DNA from: Pseudomonas entomophila
GTDB taxonomy: Bacteria; Pseudomonadota; Gammaproteobacteria; Pseudomonadales; Pseudomonadaceae
DNA: 64,000 nt
Assembly (NCBI RefSeq): GCF_018417595.1
Contig: NZ_CP070982.1
Coordinates: 3,492,001 to 3,556,000, forward strand
Direction of reading: 5' to 3'
Part shown: piece by piece, positions 9,235-17,631 of the stretch
Position numbering within the stretch: position 1 is the first letter of the stretch
Layout of the letters: each line of letters starts with the position of its first letter
Position numbers and translations under genes: made by a program
Notes under the pieces: model-generated
The model's database searches: none
What the model saw: the letters and a program-made list of their open reading frames with translations, nothing else
Told to the model about the DNA's origin: nothing

Positions 9235-10830
9235 GTGAGACCAGGATTGCCACACGCCAAGCACGGACTGCGCCTGGACCTGCGCACGCTCATCTTCGTT
9301 CTCTGCGCCCTCACCGCCCTGGTGATGCTGCTGACCAGCTATTTCGCCAGCTACCGGGTGCAGCGCCAGTTGCTGATCGACCACTCGCTGGAAGCCAACC
9401 GCGTGTATGCCGCCAAGCTGGCCGCGATCACCGAGACGTTCCTGGGCAACGCCCTGCAACAGTTGGCCTTCAGCGCTGGTGTGCAGGGTCGCCAACTGGG
9501 AGACAGCGCCGCCCTGCAAGCGGAGACCGAACGCGTGCTGCACCAGAGTAACGCCTTCAACTCCACGTTCCTGATCGATGCCCAGGGCACCCTGCGGGCG
9601 ATCTCGCCGGCGCCGCTGCGCCACCTCGTCGGCACCCTGTCCACCTCGCCCGGCGCCCAGGAGGCGCTGCGCGAACGCCGCACGCTGGTGTCGACGGCCT
9701 TTCTGTCAGCCGCCAACAACCTGGTGGTGGTGCTGTCGCAGCCGATCTACGATGCCAACGGCCAGTACCAGGGCTATGTCGGCGGCAGCCTGTACCTGCG
9801 CGAGCACAACATCCTCACCAGCCTGCTGGGCGAGCACTACTACCAGGATGGCTCCTACCTCTACGTGGTCGACCGCAACCGTCGCCTGCTGTATCACCCC
9901 GAGACACGGCGCGTGGGCACCCAGGTGACCGGCAACACGCTGATCGACCAGCTCGGTGAGCTGCATGAGGGCACGCGCCGGGTGGTCAACAGCCAGGGCG
10001 TGGAAATGCTCGCCGGCTTCGCCACGGTGCCCAGCACCGGCTGGGGCGTGGTGGCGCAGCAGCCGCTGACGGCGACGGTCGCCCCGCTGCGCCACCTGGT
10101 GCTCAGCGTGGTCGGCATTTCCGCGCCGCTGGCGTTGCTCGGTTGCCTGCTGCTGTGGTGGCTGGCGCTGGTCATCGTGCGCCCGCTGTGGCAACTGGCC
10201 GGTGCGGCCCGGGGCCTGGACCGCGTCGGCACCGCCGAGCGCATTCACCGGGTGCGTGCCTGGTACTTCGAGGCCGCCGAGCTCAAGCGCGCCCTGCTGT
10301 TCGGCCTCAACCTGCTGCAGGAGCGCATCGGCCGGCTCAACCGCGATGCCCAGACCGATCCGCTGACCGAGCTGGTCAACCGCCGCGGGCTGGAGTTCGC
10401 CTTGTCGCTGCTGCAGGCCGAAGGGCGCGACTTTGCCGCCATCGTGCTCGATGTGGATCATTTCAAGCGGGTCAACGATGGCCATGGCCATGAAGTCGGC
10501 GACGCGGTGCTGCGCCACCTGGCCGAGCTGATGCGCGGGGCTTGTCGCGAAGGGGATGTGTTGTGCAGGACCGGGGGCGAGGAGTTCCTGATGCTGCTGC
10601 CGGGCGCCAGCCTGGAGGCGGCCGTGGCCGTGGCCGAGCGCCTGCGGCTGGCGGTGCAGAATACCGCCATTGCACCGGTGGGCGGCGTCACCGTCTCGCT
10701 GGGCGTGGCGCGCTGGCAGGCTGCGCCCGACAGCGAGCCTGGCGCCACCCTCAAAGCAGCGGACCGGGCGCTGTACCAGGCCAAGCGCACGGGTCGCAAT
10801 CGGGTTTGCAGCCTTCAGAACGAACGCTGA
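9235..10830 (+). CDS. Membrane diguanylate cyclase with extracytoplasmic dCache sensor domain
   Basis: 531-residue GGDEF protein expected to make cyclic di-GMP from two GTP. Order: TM helix about residues 18-40 (LIFVLCALTALVMLLTSYFA), a periplasmic ligand-binding domain of the dCache type, second TM helix about 288-315, a HAMP-like linker, then a GGDEF domain from about 370. The active site reads GGEEF near residue 446, which is functional in many cyclases. RxxD (REGD) sits exactly five residues before it, the classical I-site for product inhibition. No EAL domain. The start is uncertain: GTG at 9235 has no strong Shine-Dalgarno, but the short basic N-terminus before the first helix fits. The ligand is unknown; the gene lies upstream of glcDEF but is separated from it by a REP element. 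Confidence 0.88.
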   Translation: MRPGLPHAKHGLRLDLRTLIFVLCALTALVMLLTSYFASYRVQRQLLIDHSLEANRVYAAKLAAITETFLGNALQQLAFSAGVQGRQLGDSAALQAETERVLHQSNAFNSTFLIDAQGTLRAISPAPLRHLVGTLSTSPGAQEALRERRTLVSTAFLSAANNLVVVLSQPIYDANGQYQGYVGGSLYLREHNILTSLLGEHYYQDGSYLYVVDRNRRLLYHPETRRVGTQVTGNTLIDQLGELHEGTRRVVNSQGVEMLAGFATVPSTGWGVVAQQPLTATVAPLRHLVLSVVGISAPLALLGCLLLWWLALVIVRPLWQLAGAARGLDRVGTAERIHRVRAWYFEAAELKRALLFGLNLLQERIGRLNRDAQTDPLTELVNRRGLEFALSLLQAEGRDFAAIVLDVDHFKRVNDGHGHEVGDAVLRHLAELMRGACREGDVLCRTGGEEFLMLLPGASLEAAVAVAERLRLAVQNTAIAPVGGVTVSLGVARWQAAPDSEPGATLKAADRALYQAKRTGRNRVCSLQNER

Positions 10831-10835
10831 GCCCC

Positions 10836-10877
10836 GCAGGAGCGGATTCATCCGCGATGCGCCGCGCGGGCGGCGCA
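10836..10877. repeat. REP element (single unit)
   Basis: GCAGGAGCGGATTCATCCGCGATGC followed by a GCCGCGC-GGGCGGCGC palindrome. Same family as the REP units at 25396, 49790-49876 and 50498. Lies between the cyclase gene and glcD. Confidence 0.8.
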
Positions 10878-11028
10878 CGATCTCATAGGCGCCGAAACTC
10901 TCCCGGCGAACACCTTGGAAGGGCCAGGCTTCGTCAATTCAAAACTCGACGAAATCGCTTTTCGCGCCCAGGCTGCTGGGGTGGCCAGCAAAGCCCTGGA
11001 CAACGACAAGAAGCCACCGAGCGAGCCC

Positions 11029-12528
11029 ATGAACATCCTCTACGACGAACGCATCGACGGGCCAATGCCCTGCGTGGACAAGGCCGCGCTACTGGCGGCC
11101 CTGCGCACCGCCCTGCCCGACCTGGACATCCTCCACCGCATCGAAGACCTCAAACCCTACGAATGCGACGGCCTCTCGGCCTACCGCACGCTGCCGCTGC
11201 TGGTGGCGCTGCCCGAACGCCTCGACCAGGTGCAGGCACTGCTGCGCCTGTGCCACCAGCGCGGCGTGCCAGTGGTCGCGCGCGGTGCCGGCACCGGCCT
11301 GTCCGGTGGCGCCCTGCCCCTGAGCCAGGGCGTCCTGCTGGTGATGGCGCGCTTCAACCGCATTCTCGAAATCAATCCCCAGGGCCGCTTCGCCCGCCTC
11401 CAGCCGGGCGTGCGCAACCTGGCGATCTCCCAGGCGGCGGCGCCGTTCGGGCTGTACTACGCCCCCGACCCGTCCTCGCAGATCGCCTGCTCGATCGGCG
11501 GCAACGTCGCCGAAAACGCCGGTGGCGTGCATTGCCTGAAATACGGCCTGACCGTGCACAACCTGCTCAAGGTCGAGATCCTCACGGTCGAAGGCGAGCG
11601 CCTGGTGCTCGGCGGCGACACCCTGGACAGCCCGGGCTTCGACCTGCTGGCACTGTTCACCGGTTCAGAAGGCCTGCTTGGGATCGTCACCGAAGTGACC
11701 GTCAAGCTGCTGCCCAGGCCACAGGTGGCGCGGGTGCTGCTGGCCAGTTTCGACGATGTCGGCCAGGCCGGCCGGGCGGTGGCCGAGATCATCGCCGCCG
11801 GGATCATCCCTGGTGGCCTGGAGATGATGGACAACCTGGCGATCCGCGCCGCCGAGGACTTCATCCACGCCGGCTACCCAGTGGACGCCGCGGCGATCCT
11901 GCTGTGCGAGCTGGACGGCGTCGAGGCCGACGTGCAGGACGACTGTGCCCGGGTCGACGCCGTATTGCGCGCGGCCGGCGCCCGCGAGGTGCGCCTGGCC
12001 TGCGACGAAGCCGAACGCGTGCGCTTCTGGGCCGGGCGCAAGAACGCTTTCCCGGCGGTGGGCCGGATTTCACCGGACTATTACTGCATGGACGGCACCA
12101 TCCCCCGCCGCGAACTGCCCAAGGTGCTGCAAGGCATCGCCGCGCTCTCCCGCGAATATGGGTTGCGGGTGGCCAATGTGTTCCACGCCGGCGACGGCAA
12201 CATGCACCCGCTGATCCTGTTCGACGCCAACCTGCCCGGCGAGCTGCAGCGGGCCGAAGCCCTCGGTGGGCGGATCCTCGAACTGTGCGTGGCGGTGGGC
12301 GGCAGCATCACCGGCGAGCACGGCGTGGGCCGCGAGAAGATCAACCAGATGTGCGCGCAGTTCAACGCCGATGAAATCACCCTGTTCCAAGGGGTCAAGG
12401 CAGCCTTCGACCCTCGTGGCCTGCTCAACCCCGGCAAGAACATCCCCACCCTGCACCGCTGCGCCGAGTTCGGCGCCCTGCACGTGCACCATGGGCAACT
12501 GCCCTTCCCCGACCTGGAGCGGTTCTGA
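11029..12528 (+). CDS. glcD: Glycolate dehydrogenase FAD subunit GlcD
   Basis: 499-residue FAD-linked oxidase subunit that oxidises glycolate to glyoxylate together with GlcE and GlcF at the cytoplasmic membrane. The start is taken at ATG 11029 (MNILYDERIDG), which matches the N-terminus I recall for Pseudomonas GlcD; the open frame extends 38 codons further left but with non-coding-like sequence. The PCMH FAD-binding domain is seen at about residues 55-235 (GVPVVARGAGTGLSGGALP, PDPSSQIACSIGGNVAENAG), followed by the FAD-oxidase C-terminal domain with FHAGDGNMHPLI and GSITGEHGVGREK. The stop overlaps the glcE start as TGATG, indicating translational coupling. The usual regulator GlcC is not present upstream. 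Confidence 0.95.
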   Translation: MNILYDERIDGPMPCVDKAALLAALRTALPDLDILHRIEDLKPYECDGLSAYRTLPLLVALPERLDQVQALLRLCHQRGVPVVARGAGTGLSGGALPLSQGVLLVMARFNRILEINPQGRFARLQPGVRNLAISQAAAPFGLYYAPDPSSQIACSIGGNVAENAGGVHCLKYGLTVHNLLKVEILTVEGERLVLGGDTLDSPGFDLLALFTGSEGLLGIVTEVTVKLLPRPQVARVLLASFDDVGQAGRAVAEIIAAGIIPGGLEMMDNLAIRAAEDFIHAGYPVDAAAILLCELDGVEADVQDDCARVDAVLRAAGAREVRLACDEAERVRFWAGRKNAFPAVGRISPDYYCMDGTIPRRELPKVLQGIAALSREYGLRVANVFHAGDGNMHPLILFDANLPGELQRAEALGGRILELCVAVGGSITGEHGVGREKINQMCAQFNADEITLFQGVKAAFDPRGLLNPGKNIPTLHRCAEFGALHVHHGQLPFPDLERF

Positions 12529-13580
12529 TGAGCATGGACCGCGATATCAGCCAGGACCTGCTGGCGCAGATCAACCAGGCACTGAGCCAGGGCACCGCGC
12601 TGCGCATCCAGGGGGGCAACAGCAAAGCCAGGCTCGGCCGCCCAATCGACGGCGAAGTGATCGATACCCGCGGCCACCGTGGCATCGTCAGCTACGACCC
12701 GACCGAGCTGGTGCTGACCGCCCGTGCCGGCACGCCGCTGCGGGACATCGAGGCCACCTTGCAGGCGGCCGGGCAGATGCTGCCCTGCGAACCCCCGCAC
12801 CTGGGGCCCCACGCCACCCTCGGCGGCATGCTCGCGGCGGGCCTGTCGGGGCCTCGGCGCCCCTGGGCCGGCGCGGTACGCGACCACGTATTGGGCACGC
12901 GCCTGATCACTGGCCACGGCAAGCTGCTGCGTTTTGGCGGCGAGGTGATGAAGAACGTCGCAGGCTTCGATGTCTCGCGCCTGATGGCCGGCAGTTTCGG
13001 CTGCCTCGGGCTGATCACCGAAGTGTCTTTGAAGGTACTGCCCCGCCCTCGCCAATGCCTCAGCCTGCGCTTGGAGCTGCCGCGGCACCAGGCCCTGGCC
13101 GAACTGGCCGAATGGGGCCAGCAACCCTTGCCGATCAGCGCCGCCTGCCATGATGGCGAGGCGCTCTACCTGCGCCTCGAAGGCGGTGAAGGGTCTGTGC
13201 GCTCGGCCCGCGAACGCCTGGGCGCAGAGGAGGTGGACAATGCTTTCTGGCACGACCTGCGCGAACAGCGCCTGGCGTTTTTCCAGGATCCGGCGCCACT
13301 CTGGCGGCTGTCACTGCCCAACGCCACGCCCGAAATCGAGTTGCCCGGGCAGCAGTTGCTCGACTGGGGAGGCGCCCAGCGTTGGCTGACGTCGGATGCG
13401 CCGGCAGCGGTCATTCGCGCTCAGCTCGCGCGGTTCGGTGGCCACGCCACCGCCTACACCCCCGGTGACGACAGTGCCGCCCCGCTGCCCGCGGCGTTGA
13501 TGCGCTACCACCAGGCGTTGAAACGGCAACTCGACCCCCGGGGCATCTTCAACCCCGGGCGCCTGTACCCGGACCTGTGA
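12528..13580 (+). CDS. glcE: Glycolate dehydrogenase FAD-binding subunit GlcE
   Basis: 350-residue second flavin subunit of glycolate dehydrogenase. The N-terminal FAD_binding_4 fold is recognised by LRIQGGNSKARLGRP, the TELVLTARAGTPL segment and the GPHATLGGMLAAGLSGP loop, with RFGGEVMKNVAGFDVSRL further on. It is shorter than GlcD and lacks most of the C-terminal oxidase domain, as in other GlcE. The C-terminus ends with LDPRGIFNPGRLYPDL, typical for the family. Start codon overlaps the glcD stop by one base and glcF begins nine bases after its stop, so glcDEF form one operon. Confidence 0.95.
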   Translation: MSMDRDISQDLLAQINQALSQGTALRIQGGNSKARLGRPIDGEVIDTRGHRGIVSYDPTELVLTARAGTPLRDIEATLQAAGQMLPCEPPHLGPHATLGGMLAAGLSGPRRPWAGAVRDHVLGTRLITGHGKLLRFGGEVMKNVAGFDVSRLMAGSFGCLGLITEVSLKVLPRPRQCLSLRLELPRHQALAELAEWGQQPLPISAACHDGEALYLRLEGGEGSVRSARERLGAEEVDNAFWHDLREQRLAFFQDPAPLWRLSLPNATPEIELPGQQLLDWGGAQRWLTSDAPAAVIRAQLARFGGHATAYTPGDDSAAPLPAALMRYHQALKRQLDPRGIFNPGRLYPDL

Positions 13581-13589
13581 GGCCACGCC

Positions 13590-14831
13590 ATGCAAACCCA
13601 CCTGAGCGACGCCGCCCGGCAACTGCCCCGTGGCGAAGAAGCCGAAAGCATCCTGCGCAGCTGCGTGCACTGCGGCTTCTGCACGGCCACCTGCCCCACC
13701 TATCAGTTGCTCGGCGATGAGCTGGACGGCCCGCGCGGGCGCATCTACCTGATCAAGCAGGTGCTCGAAGGCGAGCCGGTCAGCGCCAGCACCCAGCTGC
13801 ACCTGGATCGCTGCCTGAGCTGCCGCAATTGTGAGACGACCTGCCCGTCCGGGGTGAAGTACCACGACCTGCTCGACATCGGCCGTGCCGTGGTCGACCA
13901 GCAGGTGCCACGCCCCATCGGCCAGCGCTTGTTGCGTGGCGCGCTGCGCGCAGTGGTGCCTCGCCCTGCCGCGTTCAAGGCGCTGCTGCTTGCCGGCCAG
14001 GCCTTGCGCCCGCTACTGCCGGCCGAGCTCAAGGCCAAGCTGCCTGCCGTGGTCGATGCGCCAAGGCAACGCCCACGCGTGCGCCACAGCCGTCGCGTGC
14101 TGCTGCTCGAAGGCTGCGTCCAACAGGCCCTGTCGCCCAACACCAACGCTGCCGCCGCGCGCCTGCTCGACCGCTTGGGCATCAGCGTCGAGCCCGCCCG
14201 CGAGGCCGGTTGCTGCGGTGCGGTGGACTATCACCTGGACGCCCAGGCGCAGGGGCTGCAACGCGCCCGGAACACTATCGACGCCTGGTGGCCCGCCATC
14301 GAGGCCGGCGCCGAAGCCATCGTGCAGACCGCCAGCGGCTGCGGCGCCTTTGTGCGCGACTACGGGCACCTGCTGGAGAGGGACCCGCATTATGCCGCCA
14401 AGGCGGCGCGGGTCAGCGCACTGTCTCGCGACCTGGTACAGGTGCTGCAGGCCGAGCCACTGGAGCGCCTGGGCCTGTGCGCCGAACAGCGCCTGGCCTT
14501 CCACTGCCCGTGCACCCTGCAGCACGCCCTCAAGCTGGGTGGCGCGGTGGAAAGCCTGTTGACCCGCCTCGGTTTCCACCTCACGCCAGTGCCCGATGGC
14601 CACCTGTGCTGCGGTTCGGCGGGCACCTATTCGCTGACCCAGCCGGCGCTGTCACGCCAACTGCGCGACAACCGCCTCAATGCCCTGGAAAGCGGCAACC
14701 CCGAGGTCATCGCCACCGCCAATATCGGCTGCCAGCTGCACCTGGACGGTGCTGGGCGCACGCCCGTGCGGCACTGGATCGAAATCGTCGAGGCCGCCCT
14801 CGACCAGGAGGTGCTGCAAGGAGGCCTGTAG
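13590..14831 (+). CDS. glcF: Glycolate dehydrogenase iron-sulfur subunit GlcF
   Basis: 413-residue electron-transfer subunit. Two [4Fe-4S] ferredoxin motifs are plain: CVHCGFCTATCPTY near residues 27-40 and CLSCRNCETTCPSG near 76-89. Two CCG-type cysteine-rich repeats follow (EAGCCGAVDYHL and LCCGSAGTYSL), as in GlcF and heterodisulfide reductase-like subunits. GAGG lies seven bases before the ATG. It would pass electrons from the GlcDE flavins to the quinone pool. The gene ends at a REPIN; glcG, which follows glcF in several relatives, is not present. Confidence 0.95.
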   Translation: MQTHLSDAARQLPRGEEAESILRSCVHCGFCTATCPTYQLLGDELDGPRGRIYLIKQVLEGEPVSASTQLHLDRCLSCRNCETTCPSGVKYHDLLDIGRAVVDQQVPRPIGQRLLRGALRAVVPRPAAFKALLLAGQALRPLLPAELKAKLPAVVDAPRQRPRVRHSRRVLLLEGCVQQALSPNTNAAAARLLDRLGISVEPAREAGCCGAVDYHLDAQAQGLQRARNTIDAWWPAIEAGAEAIVQTASGCGAFVRDYGHLLERDPHYAAKAARVSALSRDLVQVLQAEPLERLGLCAEQRLAFHCPCTLQHALKLGGAVESLLTRLGFHLTPVPDGHLCCGSAGTYSLTQPALSRQLRDNRLNALESGNPEVIATANIGCQLHLDGAGRTPVRHWIEIVEAALDQEVLQGGL

Positions 14832-14911
14832 GAGCGGCTTCAGCCGCGATGCAGGCGACGCGGTCCTGGTACCTGCGTCGCGGGTGATCGCGGCTAAAGC
14901 CGCTCCTACAG
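14826..14911. repeat. REPIN: inverted pair of REP elements
   Basis: CTGTAGGAGCGGCTTCAGCCGCGAT at the left and its inverted partner ATCGCGGCTAAAGCCGCTCCTACAG at the right, with a short spacer. Lies immediately after the glcF stop and may act as its 3' hairpin. Confidence 0.85.
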
Positions 14912-14958
14912 AGGTCGCGCCAAATCAGCCGACCATGAGGATGGCTTGACCTATCCAC

Positions 14959-15540
14959 TCAATCTCCCTGGTCGATCACCAGCGGCTCGCCGATGGCATA
15001 GAAATGCCCACCCGCCACGTAATGCAGGCTGCGCCACTCGGGGTCGGCATGCTCATAGGCCCAGTGCCCGTCGCGAAACACACGGTCGTCGGCCCAGGCC
15101 GCAACCACTTCGCCAATGAACAGGTCGTAGGCCTGCTGGTTATGCGGCTCGTCGATCACCCGGCACATCAGCCAGGCCGAGCAGCCGTTCACCAGCGGCG
15201 CCGGGTAGCCGTCGATCCGTGCCAGCCCGACACCCAGGCGCGCCAGCTTGTCGGGCTGGTCGAGCAGGCTGTGGTTGCCCACCTGGTGCGTGAGCCGGGC
15301 CTGGGCGGCATTGGGCACCTGCAACACGAACCAGCCACTGCCCTCCACCAACTGGCGGGTGCGGGTGGCCTTGTCGAGGACCACGGTCACCTTGGGCGGG
15401 TCGAAATCCAGGGCACAGGCCCAGGCGGCGGCCATGACGTTGTCGACACCGCCGTGGCTGGCCGAGACCAGCACGGTCGGCCCATGGTTGAGCAAGCGGT
15501 AGGCCTTTTTCAGGTCGACGGGCTGGAAGTGGCTGTTCAT
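14959..15540 (-). CDS. Flavin reductase-like (FMN-binding split barrel) protein
   Basis: 193-residue protein of the flavin_reduct domain family. The ATG at 15540 is selected over an upstream in-frame codon because GAGG lies about nine bases before it and the N-terminus (MNSHFQPVDLKKAYRLL) fits the family. Characteristic segments: NHGPTVLVSASHGG, NVMAAAWACALDFDPPKVTVVLDK and ARLTHQVGNHSL. Such proteins bind FMN and either reduce flavins for a monooxygenase partner or act as stand-alone flavoproteins. No monooxygenase is adjacent, so the physiological partner is unknown. Confidence 0.85.
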   Translation of the reverse strand: MNSHFQPVDLKKAYRLLNHGPTVLVSASHGGVDNVMAAAWACALDFDPPKVTVVLDKATRTRQLVEGSGWFVLQVPNAAQARLTHQVGNHSLLDQPDKLARLGVGLARIDGYPAPLVNGCSAWLMCRVIDEPHNQQAYDLFIGEVVAAWADDRVFRDGHWAYEHADPEWRSLHYVAGGHFYAIGEPLVIDQGD

Positions 15541-15786
15541 GGGGCAGACCTCGGCAATGTGCAACAGCGAAAGTGCGATTGTGCAGCACACCCGCACCTG
15601 GCCACCAGCGTCGTGCCGAGCTGACGCGGATCAAGGCGTCGAGCACATGCCTGCTTGTAATTTAGGAAACTTCCTACTGCGATCACAGACGCTTCGTAAT
15701 TGTCGCCCCCCATGGGCGACACCATCATCCGCCCTGGAGACGTTACGGCCAACAGGTGGCCAACCCTTTCCAGACAAGGCCAGACC

Positions 15787-16125
15787 ATGCCCAGACACGA
15801 CCAGCCCACCCGCGAACTGCGCCACACCCTGCGCCAGCTCATGGCCCACGAAGTCAGCAACCCCGACGACAACCCGCACCTGTCCGGTGTGCGCTTCTTC
15901 TGCGCCACCGATGAACACACCCGGCAACTGATCGAGCGCGTCGAACTGCTGGCCAGCGAGGCCTTCTTCGACCCCCATGGCCGCGCCATCCCGGCACGCA
16001 TGCGCGACGCCGCGATCGATGGCGTGCGCATCAGGCAGAAGCGCAAGGCGCCCGCCGACGAAACGGTGATCCGTATCGCCCTGCCCCAGAAGGGCTACAT
16101 CACCGTCAGCGCCACCAGGCTCTGA
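15787..16125 (+). CDS. Conserved hypothetical protein, 112 residues
   Basis: Function not recognised. The start is ATG 15787 with AAGG seven bases upstream, in preference to the longer frame. The protein is soluble and charged (MPRHDQPTRELRHTLRQLMA), contains CATDEHTRQLIERVELL and a basic middle section (RIRQKRKAPADE), and ends in a beta-rich tail (VIRIALPQKGYITVSATRL). No signal peptide or TM segment. It stands between the flavin reductase gene (divergent) and a MocR regulator (same strand). Confidence 0.7.
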   Translation: MPRHDQPTRELRHTLRQLMAHEVSNPDDNPHLSGVRFFCATDEHTRQLIERVELLASEAFFDPHGRAIPARMRDAAIDGVRIRQKRKAPADETVIRIALPQKGYITVSATRL

Positions 16126-16197
16126 TCACCCGGCCCTCTTGCGGCTTGCGCCGTGAACCCCGAAGCTTGGACATCCCCGCGCTTCGGACCCACCCCG

Positions 16198-17631
16198 ATG
16201 GAACTGCATATCCGCCTCGAAGGCCGCAAAGGCCTTGCCGACCAGCTGTACCAGCAACTGCGTGCCGGCATCGACAGCGGCCACCTGGCCGCCGGCACGC
16301 AGCTGCCGCCCACGCGCCTGCTGGCCGAGCAACTGGGCGTCTCGCGCAAGACCGTGGCCGAAGCCTATTCACGGCTGACCTACGACAACCTGCTCAGCGG
16401 CGTGGTTGGCCGCGGCACCTTCATCACCCCGCGCCAGCCCCTGCGCCCGAGCGACGCCGAGGCCGTCCCCCTGGCGGCCGCGGGCTCGCTCGAGCGCTGG
16501 CGCCAGCGCGCCACGGTGCTGGGCCGCCGGGCACTGGAGGCGCCGTCGCGCTACGACTTCGTCGGCGGCGCATCGAGCAAGTCGCAGTTCCCCTATGACC
16601 AATGGCGCACCTGCATGCAGTACGCCCTGCGCCGCAGCCAGCGCCACAGCGAACGCCACTTCGCCCCCCAAGGGCTGCCCGAACTGCGCGAGGCCATCGC
16701 CCACCACATCGCCTTCGCCCGCGGCGTGCATTGCCGCGCCGCCGACGTGATGGTGTGCAATGGCGCCCAGCAGGCCCTGGACCTGATCGCCCGGGTGCTG
16801 GTGGAGCCTGGCTGCAAGGTGGCGATGGAAGACCCGGGCTACCCGCCGGCGCGCCAACTGTTCCTGGCCCTGGGCGCCTGCCTGCAGTCGGTGCCGGTGG
16901 ATGATGAAGGCCTGTGCGTCGAGCAGATCGAGGACGGCACGCAACTGATCTACGTCACCCCGTCGCACCAGTTCCCGCTGGGCATGCCCATGGGCGAACA
17001 GCGACGCCAGGCCTTGCTGGCCCGGGCCGCCGAACTGGGCGCGCTGATCATCGAGGACGACTACGACTGCGAGTTCCGCTACCAGGGCCCGGCCGCCGAA
17101 GCGTTGCAACGCCTGGACCGGCACGGCCTGGTAGCCTATGTCGGCACCTTCTCCAAGACCCTGCTGCCTGAGCTGCGCCTGGGCTATGCCGTGCTGCCGC
17201 CCGCCGTGCTGCAGGCCGCCTGCGTGGCCAAGCACCTCACCGACTGGCACAGCCCGAGCCTGCAGCAGTGGGCCCTGGCCCGGTTCATCGGCGAGGGCCA
17301 CCTGAACAAGCACATCCGCCGCTGCCACGAGATCTACAGCGCCCGCCGCGAACGCATCCTCGCCCGCCTGGGCGACGACCTGGCGCCGTGGTTCAGCGCG
17401 GTGCCGGCCAGCGCCGGCTTCCATTTGAGCGCCCTGGCCAGCCCAGGCGTGGACGTCGAACTGCTGGTCAACCTGGCGCGCAAGGTGGAAGTGGGGATCT
17501 ACTCGCTGGCCCCGTTCTTCAGCGAAGCCCCGGTGCGCCCGGGGCTGCTGCTGGGCTTTGGCGCCATCGAGCTGCTGGATATCGACCCGGCGCTGGACCG
17601 GGTGCGCGACACCTTGCAGCGCCTCAGTTGA
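16198..17631 (+). CDS. MocR/PdxR-family transcriptional regulator (GntR HTH fused to aminotransferase-like domain)
   Basis: 477-residue regulator. The N-terminal GntR winged helix spans residues 1-75 (QLYQQLRAGIDSGHLAAGT, LAEQLGVSRKTVAEAYSRL), followed by a class I aminotransferase-type domain. The PLP lysine lies in GTFSKTLLPELRLGY, and IIEDDYDCEFRY supplies the cofactor-contacting Asp/Tyr. MocR proteins use PLP or an amino compound as effector. ATG 16198 (MELHIRLEGRKG) fits the usual start; an in-frame GTG at 16153 is possible. Its 3' end overlaps the stop of the convergent MFS gene by 8 bp. The target is unknown; regulators of this type often control neighbouring transporters or PLP metabolism. 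Confidence 0.9.
   Translation: MELHIRLEGRKGLADQLYQQLRAGIDSGHLAAGTQLPPTRLLAEQLGVSRKTVAEAYSRLTYDNLLSGVVGRGTFITPRQPLRPSDAEAVPLAAAGSLERWRQRATVLGRRALEAPSRYDFVGGASSKSQFPYDQWRTCMQYALRRSQRHSERHFAPQGLPELREAIAHHIAFARGVHCRAADVMVCNGAQQALDLIARVLVEPGCKVAMEDPGYPPARQLFLALGACLQSVPVDDEGLCVEQIEDGTQLIYVTPSHQFPLGMPMGEQRRQALLARAAELGALIIEDDYDCEFRYQGPAAEALQRLDRHGLVAYVGTFSKTLLPELRLGYAVLPPAVLQAACVAKHLTDWHSPSLQQWALARFIGEGHLNKHIRRCHEIYSARRERILARLGDDLAPWFSAVPASAGFHLSALASPGVDVELLVNLARKVEVGIYSLAPFFSEAPVRPGLLLGFGAIELLDIDPALDRVRDTLQRLS

Noticed and set aside
8105..9253. Minus-strand 382-codon frame
   Set aside because: Antisense to the lipoprotein gene and overlapping the DING promoter; the lipobox protein on the plus strand is convincing.
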